NCBI GenBank assembly: GCA_949775045.1
Contig: OX459110.1
Span: 9,743,741 to 9,807,740, forward strand
Direction of reading: 5' to 3'
Length of the DNA stretch: 64,000 bases
Source of the DNA: Metridium senile
Lineage: Eukaryota > Cnidaria > Anthozoa > Actiniaria > Metridiidae
The notes under the pieces are model-generated. The model made no database searches, was not told where the DNA came from, and worked only from the letters and a program-made list of their open reading frames with translations. Positions 29,806-40,800 of this stretch are shown in pieces (position 1 is the stretch's first letter; each line of letters opens with the position of its first letter). Both the position numbers and the translations under genes were made by a program.

Positions 29806-30890
29806 TTGACAAATAAAACCTGAAAGGGAGGCATGATAAATTGTTTTTACTGTCGTATTGACAAATCAAACATATTATATCTTTAACCGAATACAAAGAA
29901 AGAACTAAAACGATTAAAACTATAGTTGTAAGCTGTAGGAACGTTTCCTTATGCTGCTTATAAGTGTTAGTAATAGCAACATTTCGTGTACGCGCTAACC
30001 AGTATGATTAAAATAGACGTAAATGACATAATGTATTTTGAACTCAATTTCAATTCTTTTACTCAGTTTAACATTTTCTTTCATATATTAATTTAGTTTT
30101 TACTTGCATGTTTTGCTGCCAAACGTATCGTAACCAAATGAAGGTAATAATTCCTAGGGTTAATTTTAACATAATAGAGTTTTGTCTAGAGGTTTCTAAC
30201 AAATATTGTTTTTTTGTGCAATGAATAGCAGCGGCTACACCAGCAAACAGTTAATACATCTTCCAACACCAAGAAACAACACTTTACAATACAAAGAACT
30301 TCAAACCAGAACAAAATACATCTTTCAACACCACGAAAACACACTTTACAATACATAGTACTTTAAACCAGAACACAATATGATCTTTCAACACCACGAA
30401 AACACACTTTACAATACATAGTACTTTAAACCAGAATGCAATACATCTAGATCTTGTAACACCAAGAAACTATATCTTGCAATACAAAGAACTCTAACCA
30501 CAATACAACAACTGAATGAAAACTCAGCCAATCTTTTATAAATATGTGTATACCTTCTTATTCCGTCGACGGTCTTAAAGTTTTTGTACAAGCTGCCGTT
30601 CCACAGGCATTTGCAAATGAACTTTCTGCTCATATATTTCAGCATAACAGATCTATTGATAGAAAAGTCCACTTCAGTAAGCATAGACCTTAATATTAGG
30701 TACGATAACCTTTTTGTGAGATTTGTGAGTATTTAAAGCTCACTTTCGTTATACTTGTAACGTTTTTCTTACTTGTATGAAACTTTTCCCTTGCTATTAT
30801 CAGCTATAGTACATATTATGGAGTGTTTTTTGCCATTATTATTGAAAGTAGGACACAAACCGGAAAACTTCACGGATGGCAGACACAGTG
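29806..30890. repeat. Dispersed duplicated block with 62-bp minisatellite, copy 1
   Basis: Begins CCTGAAAGGGAGGCATGATA and ends GAAAGTAGGACACAAACCGG. It contains a 62-bp minisatellite at about 30252-30475 built on CATCTTTCAACACCACGAAA. Other copies: 47068-47950 (partial), 48855-50155, 50712-52027 and 60150-60320 (partial). Confidence 0.8.
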
Positions 30891-31159
30891 CGTGACTAAG
30901 GTATGTGGAGCGTGAATTATGTGTAATGATTGCGTGACCCTTAAGTCTATATTTTTAGAGAAGGAACAGGTTCCTAATTATAAATAAATAAATGAATAAA
31001 TCACTCAATATTGAAGGAAATGGCCTGAAACTTCACAGGAATGTAAAGAAAAACACAACACACAGGTAGACATGTTTATTTTTATTGCATTTTAAATATT
31101 TCGTCATATTGCTAAAAAAACGTACAAATGCATAGCTTGGGCTACCTCATTGATTTGTA

Positions 31160-31321
31160 TACACCTAATTGCAAGAACGTTGTCCTGACTTTTGTAATTT
31201 AGTAGGAAAAGAATAAATGAAAAGACAAAAGAAGATCACTCAAGCTGAACTCTTTCTTTTGTTATTCCTCTCTTACTAAACTACTAAATTACATGTGACA
31301 ACATTCTTGCAATTAGGTGTA
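31160..31321. mobile_element. 162-bp MITE, full copy
   Basis: Termini TACACCTAATTGCAAGAACG and its complement; the arms include GTTGTC. Family copies at 10736, 14270 (split), 52319, 62544 and 63719. The core carries AAAGAAGATCACTCAAGCTG. Confidence 0.85.
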
Positions 31322-31329
31322 TCTTATTT

Positions 31330-31860
31330 TACCCTGCGAGCAGAAGTTCCTTTCTCTTACCTAGAACGACGAGAAAAGAAACCTCTGCCGGTACCCGATA
31401 ATTACCTCCAAGTTTCTGGATGTAAAACATTATGGGCTATCTAATTATAAACTGGTTTTAAACTGGGTTTTCAACCATGCGATGACAGAAAACATCACTT
31501 TCCCAAGCGTTAATTAACGTTGATGTTTACTTTTGATTTCAATCAGTCGAGGCCAGGACCAACAAGATTTAACATTAACAATCGCTTTAGCTCTACGCAA
31601 CATTAGATATAATCTACTCACTAAACAATGTCGTGTCGTTCTTATATTTCTTAACTGGAGTTTTTGACGACATTAAACGGAGAGCATTTCGCCATCTTTG
31701 CTCATTGTACGAAATACGATATTTTACCTTGTCACGCAAAAACCTAATCAGTTGACCTTTGGAAAACGCGCATGCTCAACAGGAATAACAAACGGTTGCC
31801 GGCAGAGGTTTCTTTTCTCGTCGTTCTAGGTAAGAGAAAGGAACCTCTGCTCGCAGGGTA
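31330..31860. mobile_element. 531-bp TIR element with 9-bp target duplication
   Basis: Termini TACCCTGCGAGCAGA with ~62-bp inverted repeats, differing at one base near the end. ATCTTATTT flanks both sides (31321-31329 and 31861-31869), and the paralogous site at about 52483 has a single ATCTTATTT. Nine-bp duplications are typical of Mutator-like elements. No transposase ORF is present. Confidence 0.9.
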
Positions 31861-32310
31861 ATCTTATTTAATTGTTCAAAGCAAAATAGACCAGTTTCAT
31901 GTTATATAGCACCGCTGTATCATTGACAGGTGATAATCTCGATTCGGTGTGAATTCAAATTATTATTTTTTATTGTTTAGTGGTAATAATAGACCTCTTT
32001 ACCTCCGTCTGCAAATTGCCCATTCCAGAATATGTGTCATTCCATTGAGAATTGTTCTTTTATGCTGAACGTGTTATATCATTTACATGTGAAAGAAACA
32101 ATTCCCAAAGGTAGCATCATGATCACGTGATCTGAAATGGGACAACAAACAGGGAAGGTAGAGAGGTCTATTGCACGTACTTGGCTTGGAATTTGTAAAT
32201 ATTTTTATAACAAATGATTTTTAAGTGAATTTCCAACCAGATTGATTTGCTTTAGTGGTAAGCACCCCAGTATTCACCATTAAACCTTTATGAAAATCGT
32301 GCAATGTGAT

Positions 32311-32430
32311 TGGTAGAGGCGTGCTTTATGAGAGCAGACAGCACCACACAGTTTGCATTTAGATCAATTTGTATTTTATAAAAGAAATATAAAACTTGCT
32401 TTCTCTGCTGTGTGCAGTTGTTAAGGTGCG
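32311..32430. mobile_element. Half copy of the GTGCT foldback MITE
   Basis: Carries GATTGGTAGAGGCGTGCTTT-like sequence and AACTTGCTTTCTCTGCTGTG but no complementary right half. The same truncated copy is at 52931-53040, so truncation preceded the duplication. Confidence 0.65.
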
Positions 32431-32458
32431 TTTTTTTAATGTTGATGATCATGATGAT

Positions 32459-32752
32459 ATACAGTCAATTAAAAAAACATTGTCGTCAATAGGCTTCAAG
32501 TCTACTCGACTAGACCTAAAGGTAGCATGGAAAGAAATCACCTAAGCGGATAAATGCACACATTATCTAATGCAATAGATATAATATCGATGTCCCTCAA
32601 TTAAATAATGATTAGTAGATTGAGTGAGCGTGATATTGCATTAGATACTGGTTGCATTTATCCGCTTCGGTGATTTCTACCCATGCTACCTTTCGGTCTA
32701 GTCGCGTAGACTTGAAGCCTATTGACGACAATGTTTTTTGAATTAACTGTAT
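32459..32752. mobile_element. TIR element with ATACAGTCAATTAAAA ends
   Basis: Arms of about 115 bp: ATACAGTCAATTAAAAAAAC, CATTGTCGTCAATAGGCTTC and the mirrored right end. The duplicate copy is at 53077-53371. Confidence 0.8.
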
Positions 32753-32804
32753 AACGATGATTGGGCTCATGACGACGATAACGGTTGTTTACAACAATGA
32801 ACTA

Positions 32805-33020
32805 TGATATACGATGATGATGGTGGTGATGAAGATGATAATGGTGATAATGACGATGATAATGATAATGATGGTGGTGGTGATCATCATGATGGTTCCT
32901 GTAGTAGTGGTGGTGGTGATGACAATGATGACAAATTGGTGTTGACGAGATGATAGTGATTATGTCTATAACAACAACAATAATGATCATATATTATTTC
33001 TTAATGATGATGATGTTGAT
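32805..33020. repeat. (GAT)n microsatellite
   Basis: Interrupted GATGATGGTGGT array; a duplicate is at 53420-53650. Confidence 0.85.
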
Positions 33021-33161
33021 GATTTATCGCTATATTATCAAAACTTTGATATATAAAACTTAAATATCCGAGCAACGCTTGCGTAAAGCACTCGTGCGCT
33101 TACGTCGTATAAGTCCCTCACTTTTACATCAATATAAATGGGGATATTGTTTCATTCACAG

Positions 33162-33288
33162 CTGCGAAACAGCCTCGTTCAATCTCCCAGTAAAGCTAGA
33201 GGTCTGGAGTCGTGCTCAACTGTTGATTGGGAATTAAACTGCATCCATTGGGTCTGAAGATGAAAGTATATCATCATCCACCCTCTAG
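33162..33288 (+). pseudogene. NAV terminal exon relic, copy B
   Basis: The acceptor ATTCACAG and SLVQSPSKA are kept. A 4-bp net insertion (GGGAATTAAACTGCATCC against GGGAAACTGCATCT) shifts the frame to an early TGA. Confidence 0.88.
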
Positions 33289-33776
33289 GACAAATGGTCT
33301 TGTTTTCACATAGAGGGGTATTTACTTTAATCCATTAAATGGTCCACCCTCTAATGTAATGTAGTACAATCAAATATAAAACTGCCTCGTTTTCACATCA
33401 AGAAGTGGTTAATTTACAAAATGGCGACTATTATAAGACGCCTTAGATTATATAAACTTTAATAGCTTTTGTTATTTTCATGATTTATAACTGTTTTCTA
33501 TCAAATGATTAATAACGGATTGAAATTCAAACTTGTTTGTCTATTTTTAGACAATTTCTAACTGACAAATATTTTTAACATATTCACATATATGCATTTA
33601 CATAACATCTATAAGCAGTTCCATTTAGAAAGGGATTGTTGGCTCTTAAGATAGAAGGCACTGTTTACGTAATTTAATAGTTGCACTAATGGACTCTAAG
33701 TTCAGTATATAATAGAACAAAGCTAGCAAAGAATACACTAGCTTTCTATTGAATTATGTACACTATGACACATGTA

Positions 33777-34816
33777 CACGCCGGGCATAAACGACCCCGA
33801 AATCGGCATCAGTAAGTGTGCCAAAAAATAAAGAAATCCTATTTATTTTATTATAAGAAGTCCAAATAAGCTGAAAATTGTACAGAATGTTACAAATGTG
33901 GCATTTTATAAAATATTATATTTTAATGGTGTTTTGACGTTTCTGTGACGTCACAGATGGCATTTCCTTTTATGGTTATTTCTTATCCTTGTTTCATGCA
34001 TTTATAATTTTACTTCATTAGACGAGAAATACTATGCAAATAATTTAGACGTTAACCGGAACTTGCAATGACGTATATAGATAAAGTTATAAAGGATTTA
34101 AGTGTTTGTGACGTCATCATATTTGACGTCATTCTGAATCATAGCTTAACTGTAAAAGTGGTAGAAAGAAGCATTTATTACATTGAAATTTTAGAAAAGC
34201 ACTTAACTAGTGATATTACTTAAAAAAAGTTGGGAAATTGTTATTGGGTATAATTATTTTAGCATTTTCAAATTCATGTGACGTCATAATGACGTATGCG
34301 TTTTTCTCGCCTTAAATATCTACCTTTGGGTTTGAAAATTCAAAAAACTAAAAACATACGATTTTAGATCATGACTAGTGTAGTCCATGTACGAATTTTA
34401 GTGCCACGTTGATAAGAACTCAAAAAGATGAATGAAGCGATAGTTTTGTGAATGTTTTTAAATATTTTTTTCCCGCCAATAAATGGCGGGAAAATTGTGA
34501 AAATTAAGAATTTTATAACTTTGGACTGCCTTGTCCAAATGAGAAACGGTTTTCGAATTTGTGTTGGCTATCTCAAGACGTTTCAAAAAACACATCGTTT
34601 GCGTAGATCGAATCATTTTGAAATTATTTAAAAAGCATTAGAAAACGATGTTATGACGTCATAATGACGTCATAGCCATAGCCATAACACTAAAAATTAT
34701 CTTGTTGAATTTGTTTGATCAATCCTTATATTTATGCCAAGTTTGATGGAAGTCTAACTTGTAAGTTTCAAATTACTCTATCCATGCCGATTTCGGGGTC
34801 GTTTATGCCCGGCGTG
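33777..34816. mobile_element. 1040-bp TIR element rich in CRE sites
   Basis: Perfect 33-bp inverted termini starting CACGCCGGGCATAAACGACC, flanked by GTA on both sides (33774-33776 and 34817-34819). CAC...GTG ends with a 3-bp duplication fit an EnSpm/CACTA-like non-autonomous element (inference). No long ORF. Absent from the paralogous site at about 54495. Confidence 0.85.
33946..34672. promoter_or_regulatory. Six TGACGTCA (CRE) palindromes
   Basis: Perfect TGACGTCA octamers at 33946-33953, 34109-34116, 34124-34131, 34279-34286, 34654-34661 and 34665-34672, plus near-matches such as TGACGTAT at 34290. This is the CREB/ATF consensus. All lie inside the TIR element. Confidence 0.7.
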
Positions 34817-34823
34817 GTACACT

Positions 34824-35137
34824 AGAGCGTATTCGTATAACCCACTATTATAATGCAAATAAGAATATGTGTGAAATAACATGTTAATGAGGTGTGCGTG
34901 TAGCTATTTGCTTTCATTTTTTTTTCTTTGAGCCACAAGCCACTGTGGAAAACATTGAAAAAGTGGTTTCGAGGAAATCTATAAACGTTTTCGTTGTCAA
35001 TCATGTTTTATTTTGATTATTTGAAACCGAGAGCGCAACTCACTGAAGCATTTTATAACACGCACACCTAATTGCCATATTATTTTACACACACATTCTC
35101 ATTTGCATTATAAAAGTGGGTTATACGAATACGCTCT
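34824..35137. mobile_element. 314-bp MITE with AGAGCGTATTCGTATAACCC ends
   Basis: Imperfect ~58-bp inverted repeats beginning AGAGCGTATTCGTATAACCC; ACT flanks both sides (34821-34823 and 35138-35140). It stands 7 bp from the preceding element and is missing from copies A and C. Confidence 0.85.
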
Positions 35138-35312
35138 ACTCTGTCGTCAGTCTATATAATTTTTATAGTGACAGAAAAAGCCTCAAATACAAATATACAA
35201 TAAAACAATAGTCTAAAAAGAATACAATATGTTCCTGTTACATTACATACTTTGTATCTTCTATTGTGTTCGCTATACGAAACAATAATTAGACTTATCA
35301 AGATATAATCCA

Positions 35313-35449
35313 TATATTCTTAACTTACGAAATTTCTAAATACAAATACCATGAAAAGTTTGCTGTATATTTTAACTATATTATAGTTAAAATATACAGC
35401 AAACTTTTCATGGTATTTGTATTTAGAAATTTCGTAAGTTAAGAATATA
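35313..35449. repeat. Perfect 68-bp palindrome
   Basis: Left arm 35313-35380, one spacer base, right arm 35382-35449, every base paired. In copies A and C only the left arm is present, followed directly by CCATTTAAACAAC. Confidence 0.95.
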
Positions 35450-35925
35450 CCATTTAAACAACAAATTTATATCAGTGCATTTTCCATATTTGGATAAAGT
35501 TAAAACGGATCCATATTTTTGATAATTTGCAAGGTCAGTGCCTAATGTCGGACCTTATAAAATGTCCTCGTGCTAACTCCGTTCTGCCTCTGTTTTTAAT
35601 GGTATTTCGAAATTTTCGTCAGGACATTACATCGGTCTTACATAAAGTACCAAACTGAAATGCGAACCACACACACAGTTCCTTGTGCACAGCGTAAAGC
35701 TCGGTGCAAAAGGCATTGTGGGAAGTCAATGACTACAAACTCATGGCTTTTATGTGGAATTTTGTTACGTTTTTAACAATTTTATAGAATTAATTCATAA
35801 TTATAGTTTCCTATATTGTCGATGTATTTGAAGTAAATGATTGTATTTTAAGAAACTATTAAAAATTATATCATGTCTAGTGAATCTTATTGATGAATGC
35901 ATCATTATTACTCGGGCGGCAATGC

Positions 35926-35931
35926 TTTATT
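35926..35931 (-). terminator. Candidate poly(A) signal, copy B
   Basis: AATAAA on the minus strand 119 nt past the stop, in a context shared with copies A and C. Confidence 0.5.
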
Positions 35932-36049
35932 CATACGAATTATTAATTAGTTTGGAAGGTATTCTAAAATGTTCTACACACTAGCACTCAGTGCAAGGTA
36001 ACCCGAGTAAACTCTCATTGAGCGTCTAGTTTGTTAACTTATAAAATTG

Positions 36050-37863
36050 TCATATCTTAACAGTAACATCATCTCCGATAAGAAAGAATGGAGCCCAGAA
36101 CATTGGCTCACTGTATGTCGGTATCTCTCTCATCTCTTTCATAGCCTGCTGCAGGCTTTTGCTTGCACTCTCTCCTGCTTTCAAATGATTGTAAAACTTT
36201 TCCATGAATACCATCGTCGCCTCGTCAGCAATGGCCCAGAGGGAAGCCAACACAGCACGAGCACCAGCAGCCAGGAAGGCTCGACTCATTCCTACAACAC
36301 CTTCAGCTTTGATCTCACCGCGACCGCTGTGGCAGCAACTGAGGACGACTAGCTGTGGACGAACACCACTCTTCTGAACTTCTTTCATTGTCAGAAGGTA
36401 ATCTGGTTCACTAGGTAAGCTATTTGTGAGGAGTGGTGTTGGGAGTATGTCTCCAGCTTTTGTGCTGTTTGATTGGTTGACAGTGGGGGGCGGTGCTAGA
36501 AATATTTCTCCATCACGGGTCCCGTGTGCCGCGAAGTGAATCACAGCCACGCCCTCTCGCAGATTGCGTTTAATAGCTTCTTTAGTCGCTTGTTCTCCCA
36601 GAATTGGTTGGACTCCAAGTAGTTTACCGATCATTTCCGCTTCGCGTTGCGCACCAGGGAGTTTACCAATTGACATCTTCTTACTTCTGAAGATGACTTC
36701 ACCGACATGAGGATTCCCAATAATCAAAGCGCCTGACTTACTGTGGAAGTCTGCTGGACTATCTTTTAGCGTTTTCAACGACGTCAAGGACGGTGCGAGG
36801 CGAATGCGTTTTGTTTCAGAAAGGAATGCTCCAGTGTTTGGATCTTGAAGGGCAGCAAAAGGTACCATAGATATCGAGCCATCTGGTATAATGACAATCT
36901 CATCTTTAGTGAGTTTATCCAATACTGGAGATATTAACACTTTGTATAGTACTTCAAGTGGCTTTGCGACGTCATCTGGGTAGAGATCTTCATTGGGTAC
37001 ACACCGTTTAAATGCATTTGTCAGCAGATCCTCGGGCATCTTTATCGAACTGTCTTTTAGCGGCATTATAGTTTGTTCGATTTCTTCTGTTTCTATCAAT
37101 CTGTCCTCACACTTCACTTCTCTGACTCTTAATGTTGAATAAGCACTTGTGACAGTATCGGAGAAGGAAGTCTTTTGAGAAAATAAATGGTCATGTACCT
37201 CTAAATCCTCTTCATTTATCACCCAAGAAAACAACAACTGCTGGAATATGCCATAAAAAAGAATAGAAAATTCAGACGCCATGTTTTCTATTTCTCCGTA
37301 TGATAAAGTCTTGTGGTCCTGTTGTGATAGGCTGGTTTTGTGTATGTCATACTTTGAAGTCAAAAGGTCATCTAAGGCTCGTGCTCTTCCACGCTCGGAA
37401 ACCTCCAGCGCCTCTTGGAAGTCAAACTTACTCAAAAGTAACACAGTCAACATGTTATAATTGTGGATGAAAGTTTCCAAAATAGAAATCTTGAAATGAT
37501 CTTGATCTTGGATGTTTTCAAAAACCTCCTCCATGCACAGCAACCCTTGTTTTTTTAAACCAATTGCCTCCTCAATAGCAATTTGATATTCCTGTTCTTC
37601 TCCTCTCTTTTTGTGAAAGTTAGCCTTGAAGAAGAACGTGTTTCCGAGGTTTGACAGTAATTCTCCCTCGCCCCTCTTGTCGCCTAAATCCCGAAAAATT
37701 CTTAGCGCCTTTTCATAGCAAGAAACTGCTTGTTGGTAGTCGTTGGTTATATCGTAAAGGTCACCTTTGGTACTGTAGCCCGAACCCAACGTGTTCTGGA
37801 AACCCTTTGCCTCTGACAGACAAATTTGTTTTTCCACCAACTCCAGTGCCTTATCATACTGAC
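36050..37863 (-). CDS. Copy B exon 5 (TPR/CHAT)
   Basis: Acceptor TTTTAG|GTCAGTAT, 1814 nt, 604 codons including TGA, fully open. Starts GQYDKALEL, holds the last TPRs, a linker and the CHAT domain ([45 protein letters not shown]), ends DDVTVKI. Confidence 0.92.
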
Positions 37864-40800
37864 CTAAAATGTAAAATCAAATTATTATATGCACTTATGA
37901 TTCATGAGAAACACACAAATGAGTTATATGGTTGAAGGATATCTCTTTTAATGTTCTATATTTAATATCTGGCTTAGTTTACAAGATACAAATTGTTGCA
38001 ATTCTTATTTACAATTAAAGGAACCCAGTCTAAATTTTACTTATCACTTAAAGACTGGGACCGGGGGAAACAGTATGTTTTGTGGTCCCGAGACATCGGC
38101 GGTCGAGGGATCACAAAACATATTACTGTTTTACCAAGGTTTCAGTCTATAAGTGTTTTGTTATATACAGCCGATCTCCAAAAAGGTTGTCCACCTGAAA
38201 AGACATATATACTAAAAGAAATATCACGTGACTCACTTATAAATTCACTTTCCGCGCGTGTAGAAAGCCAGGTACGTTTAAAAGTAATATGGCGGTGACT
38301 TCAAACAAGCAGTATTTTCCCTCGCTAGAAGTATCTGACTTTCTACACGCGCGGAAAGTGAATATAATAATGAGTCACGTGGTATTTCTTTTAGTATATA
38401 TGTCTTTTCAGGTGGACAACCTTTTCGAGATCGGCTGTATATACCAAATGTCAAAGAACAACAAAAACGTAGCTTTGACCAAATATTTTTAATTAATCGA
38501 CTTCCGGTTTTGTTATTTCCCGGTAAATAACATATTGTTGCAAACTAAGAGTCGTTGCCACGGAAACATCCAAATTTGTTCACGTTCACGTGATATCCTC
38601 TCGCCCAATCAAAGTACGAGAAAAATTAGCTTTGACAGTTGGTATATAACAAATAAACACACATTTTCCAAATTCTATATTTTACTTATCATCCTTTATA
38701 TTTATTTTTTTATATAATAAAAAAAAAATATTTTTTAATTAAGGAAGAAAGTAAGCCAAGCACACACACAGACGCGTACACACTTAACAAAGAGAAAGGC
38801 ACAAAAATGGAAGAAAGGAAAGAAAAAACCTGCCTTAAAATTTTGTACTGAAAAAAAGACGCGAATATGTATCAATTGGAGTTCTGTATATTCTATTATG
38901 AATAACGTCCCAGTCCATGTACTAAATATTTATGCCTACTGTTTGGGCTTGTTTGGGCCTACGTTTTTTTTTACTTTTATTTGTAAACTATTGCCCTGCT
39001 GATTTCAAAATCTTTCCCAGTTTTCAATCACTGTTAGACTAACATATACTGACTAATTGAAGGCCAGCTATTAATAAAAATGTGTATGGCTACGACTACG
39101 GCTACGGCTACGCCTACGCCTCTGACTGGAACGAATTGCGCTGACTTTGAAATCCCGTGAAGTCCTCATTGTCGGCCTTTAAATATTACTTAACGCATTC
39201 AATATCGGAAATTTGAGACCAGGTTACGAAAGTATTTTTTTTTTTTTTGGAAAAAGTTGGAACATTTTTTGAAATTCTTTTTATATCAACTTTGTGATTT
39301 TTTGATTAACAACTGCTCTGTTTAAAAGATATGTTGATATTGTAAAGGACCGATTATTACATTCATTATTGTTGGGCTGCAGTAATCTGATTGATCGACC
39401 CTTTGGCCCTATTTGCTTTTAGATAGGACTGGAAATCAGGGAGTTTTAAACCCCCTCACTCATATTCGCCGATTAGAGTACTGTGTTCTTGATTTGTGGC
39501 TTTTTGTTATTCAAAATAAGGTTCTGAATTGTGCTCTCGACAATTTTAATGAAATCTTCTGGAACATGAAGTACAGAGCAGACATACATACATTTTAATA
39601 TCGAAAAGAACGTACTATTTGAATTTTTGCATACAGAGTGTCTTCGATCTACGGAGATAAAACTGTCTGAACGTTTATTGTAGTTTGGATACAACATCGT
39701 CCTTATTTTATCAGCTTTCCTTTTGAGACACTCTCAAGGACGATTTACACGATACGATTTTGACCTACGACTGTAGTATGCGATTTGCCTACAACATGTA
39801 GTAGGTACCATTCACACGCGCACGACTAGTCGTATACGATTCGTATACGCCATTGCTAAAATCGTGAGTGATTGGACGAAATACTAGTTCCAGTCCTAAT
39901 ATGGAACAAAACACGTCATTTTCCTGCGACAAGTCGTAGGGTTTTGATCCTTGGCTCAACATCCTACTACAAGTTGCAGGTCGCGTGCGTCAGTCGTAGG
40001 CAAGTCGTAGGGGCATCTACACGGTCATTTGAGTCGTATACTACAAGTCGCACACGACAATCGTGCCGTGTAAATCGGCCTTTAATATATCCGCTACAAT
40101 ATGTGTTTTCACACTATAGAGCTTCGATTTCAAGCCACCACTGATTTGGAGGGAGGAATTTTGTTTGAAAGCCAACAAAGTAATGTGTCTAAAGTGTATA
40201 CATACGCAGTTTGAATTCTCGACAGTTTTGACGTCACTGAAGATTCATGAAAATACCAACGACCGGAGTGTATTTATCGTATAAAATCAGCAGGGTAAAA
40301 AAAAAATTGTCAAATGTATATATTTCATCAAATGCAGAAACTGGTAAAGAGTTTACATATATTAAATTTCAGTTGGTGTCAGCCGATAAGTTTGTTAAAA
40401 TACCACTGACCTGAAGCGACCTTGCACCGTGAAAGATTTCCATATGCCTTTGCTTCGGTGTCTCTGTCACTAATTTCCAAAGCAATTGCCAGACAGTCTG
40501 TGAAGTATTTTTCTGCTTCTTCTAATTCATTCAAGTAGAAGTTGGTATCTCCAAGATTCATTAAGACTCCGCCTTCCCAGTGACGATCATTGACTTTCCG
40601 TGCCATTTCCAAACTCTTTTTGAAGTGCTCAATAGCCTCGCTGTACTGTCCAAGCTTAGAGTATGCTTTACCCAAATCTCCTTGTGTTTTTGCCACGCCT
40701 TTTTCGTCCCCGATCTCAGTCCAGATATGCAAACCCTTTTTGTACCATTTGATTGTCTCATAGTATTTTCCTAGCTCTTCATAATCATGGCCTAAGCTCA

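Larger units (their letters stand above)
29848..40460. repeat. Segmental duplication B (pair of 51001-59381)
   Basis: Nearly identical over most of its length to 51001-59381, in direct orientation. B differs by insertions at 31330-31860 and 33777-35137, the 68-bp inverted duplication at 35382-35449, and a ~300-bp stretch at about 39317-39606. Confidence 0.88.

Noticed and set aside
39317..39606. Possible gene in the B-only segment (61-codon ORF at 39413)
   Set aside because: No family recognised and no splice support; it is either an insertion in B or a deletion in C, and the ORF alone is too short to call.
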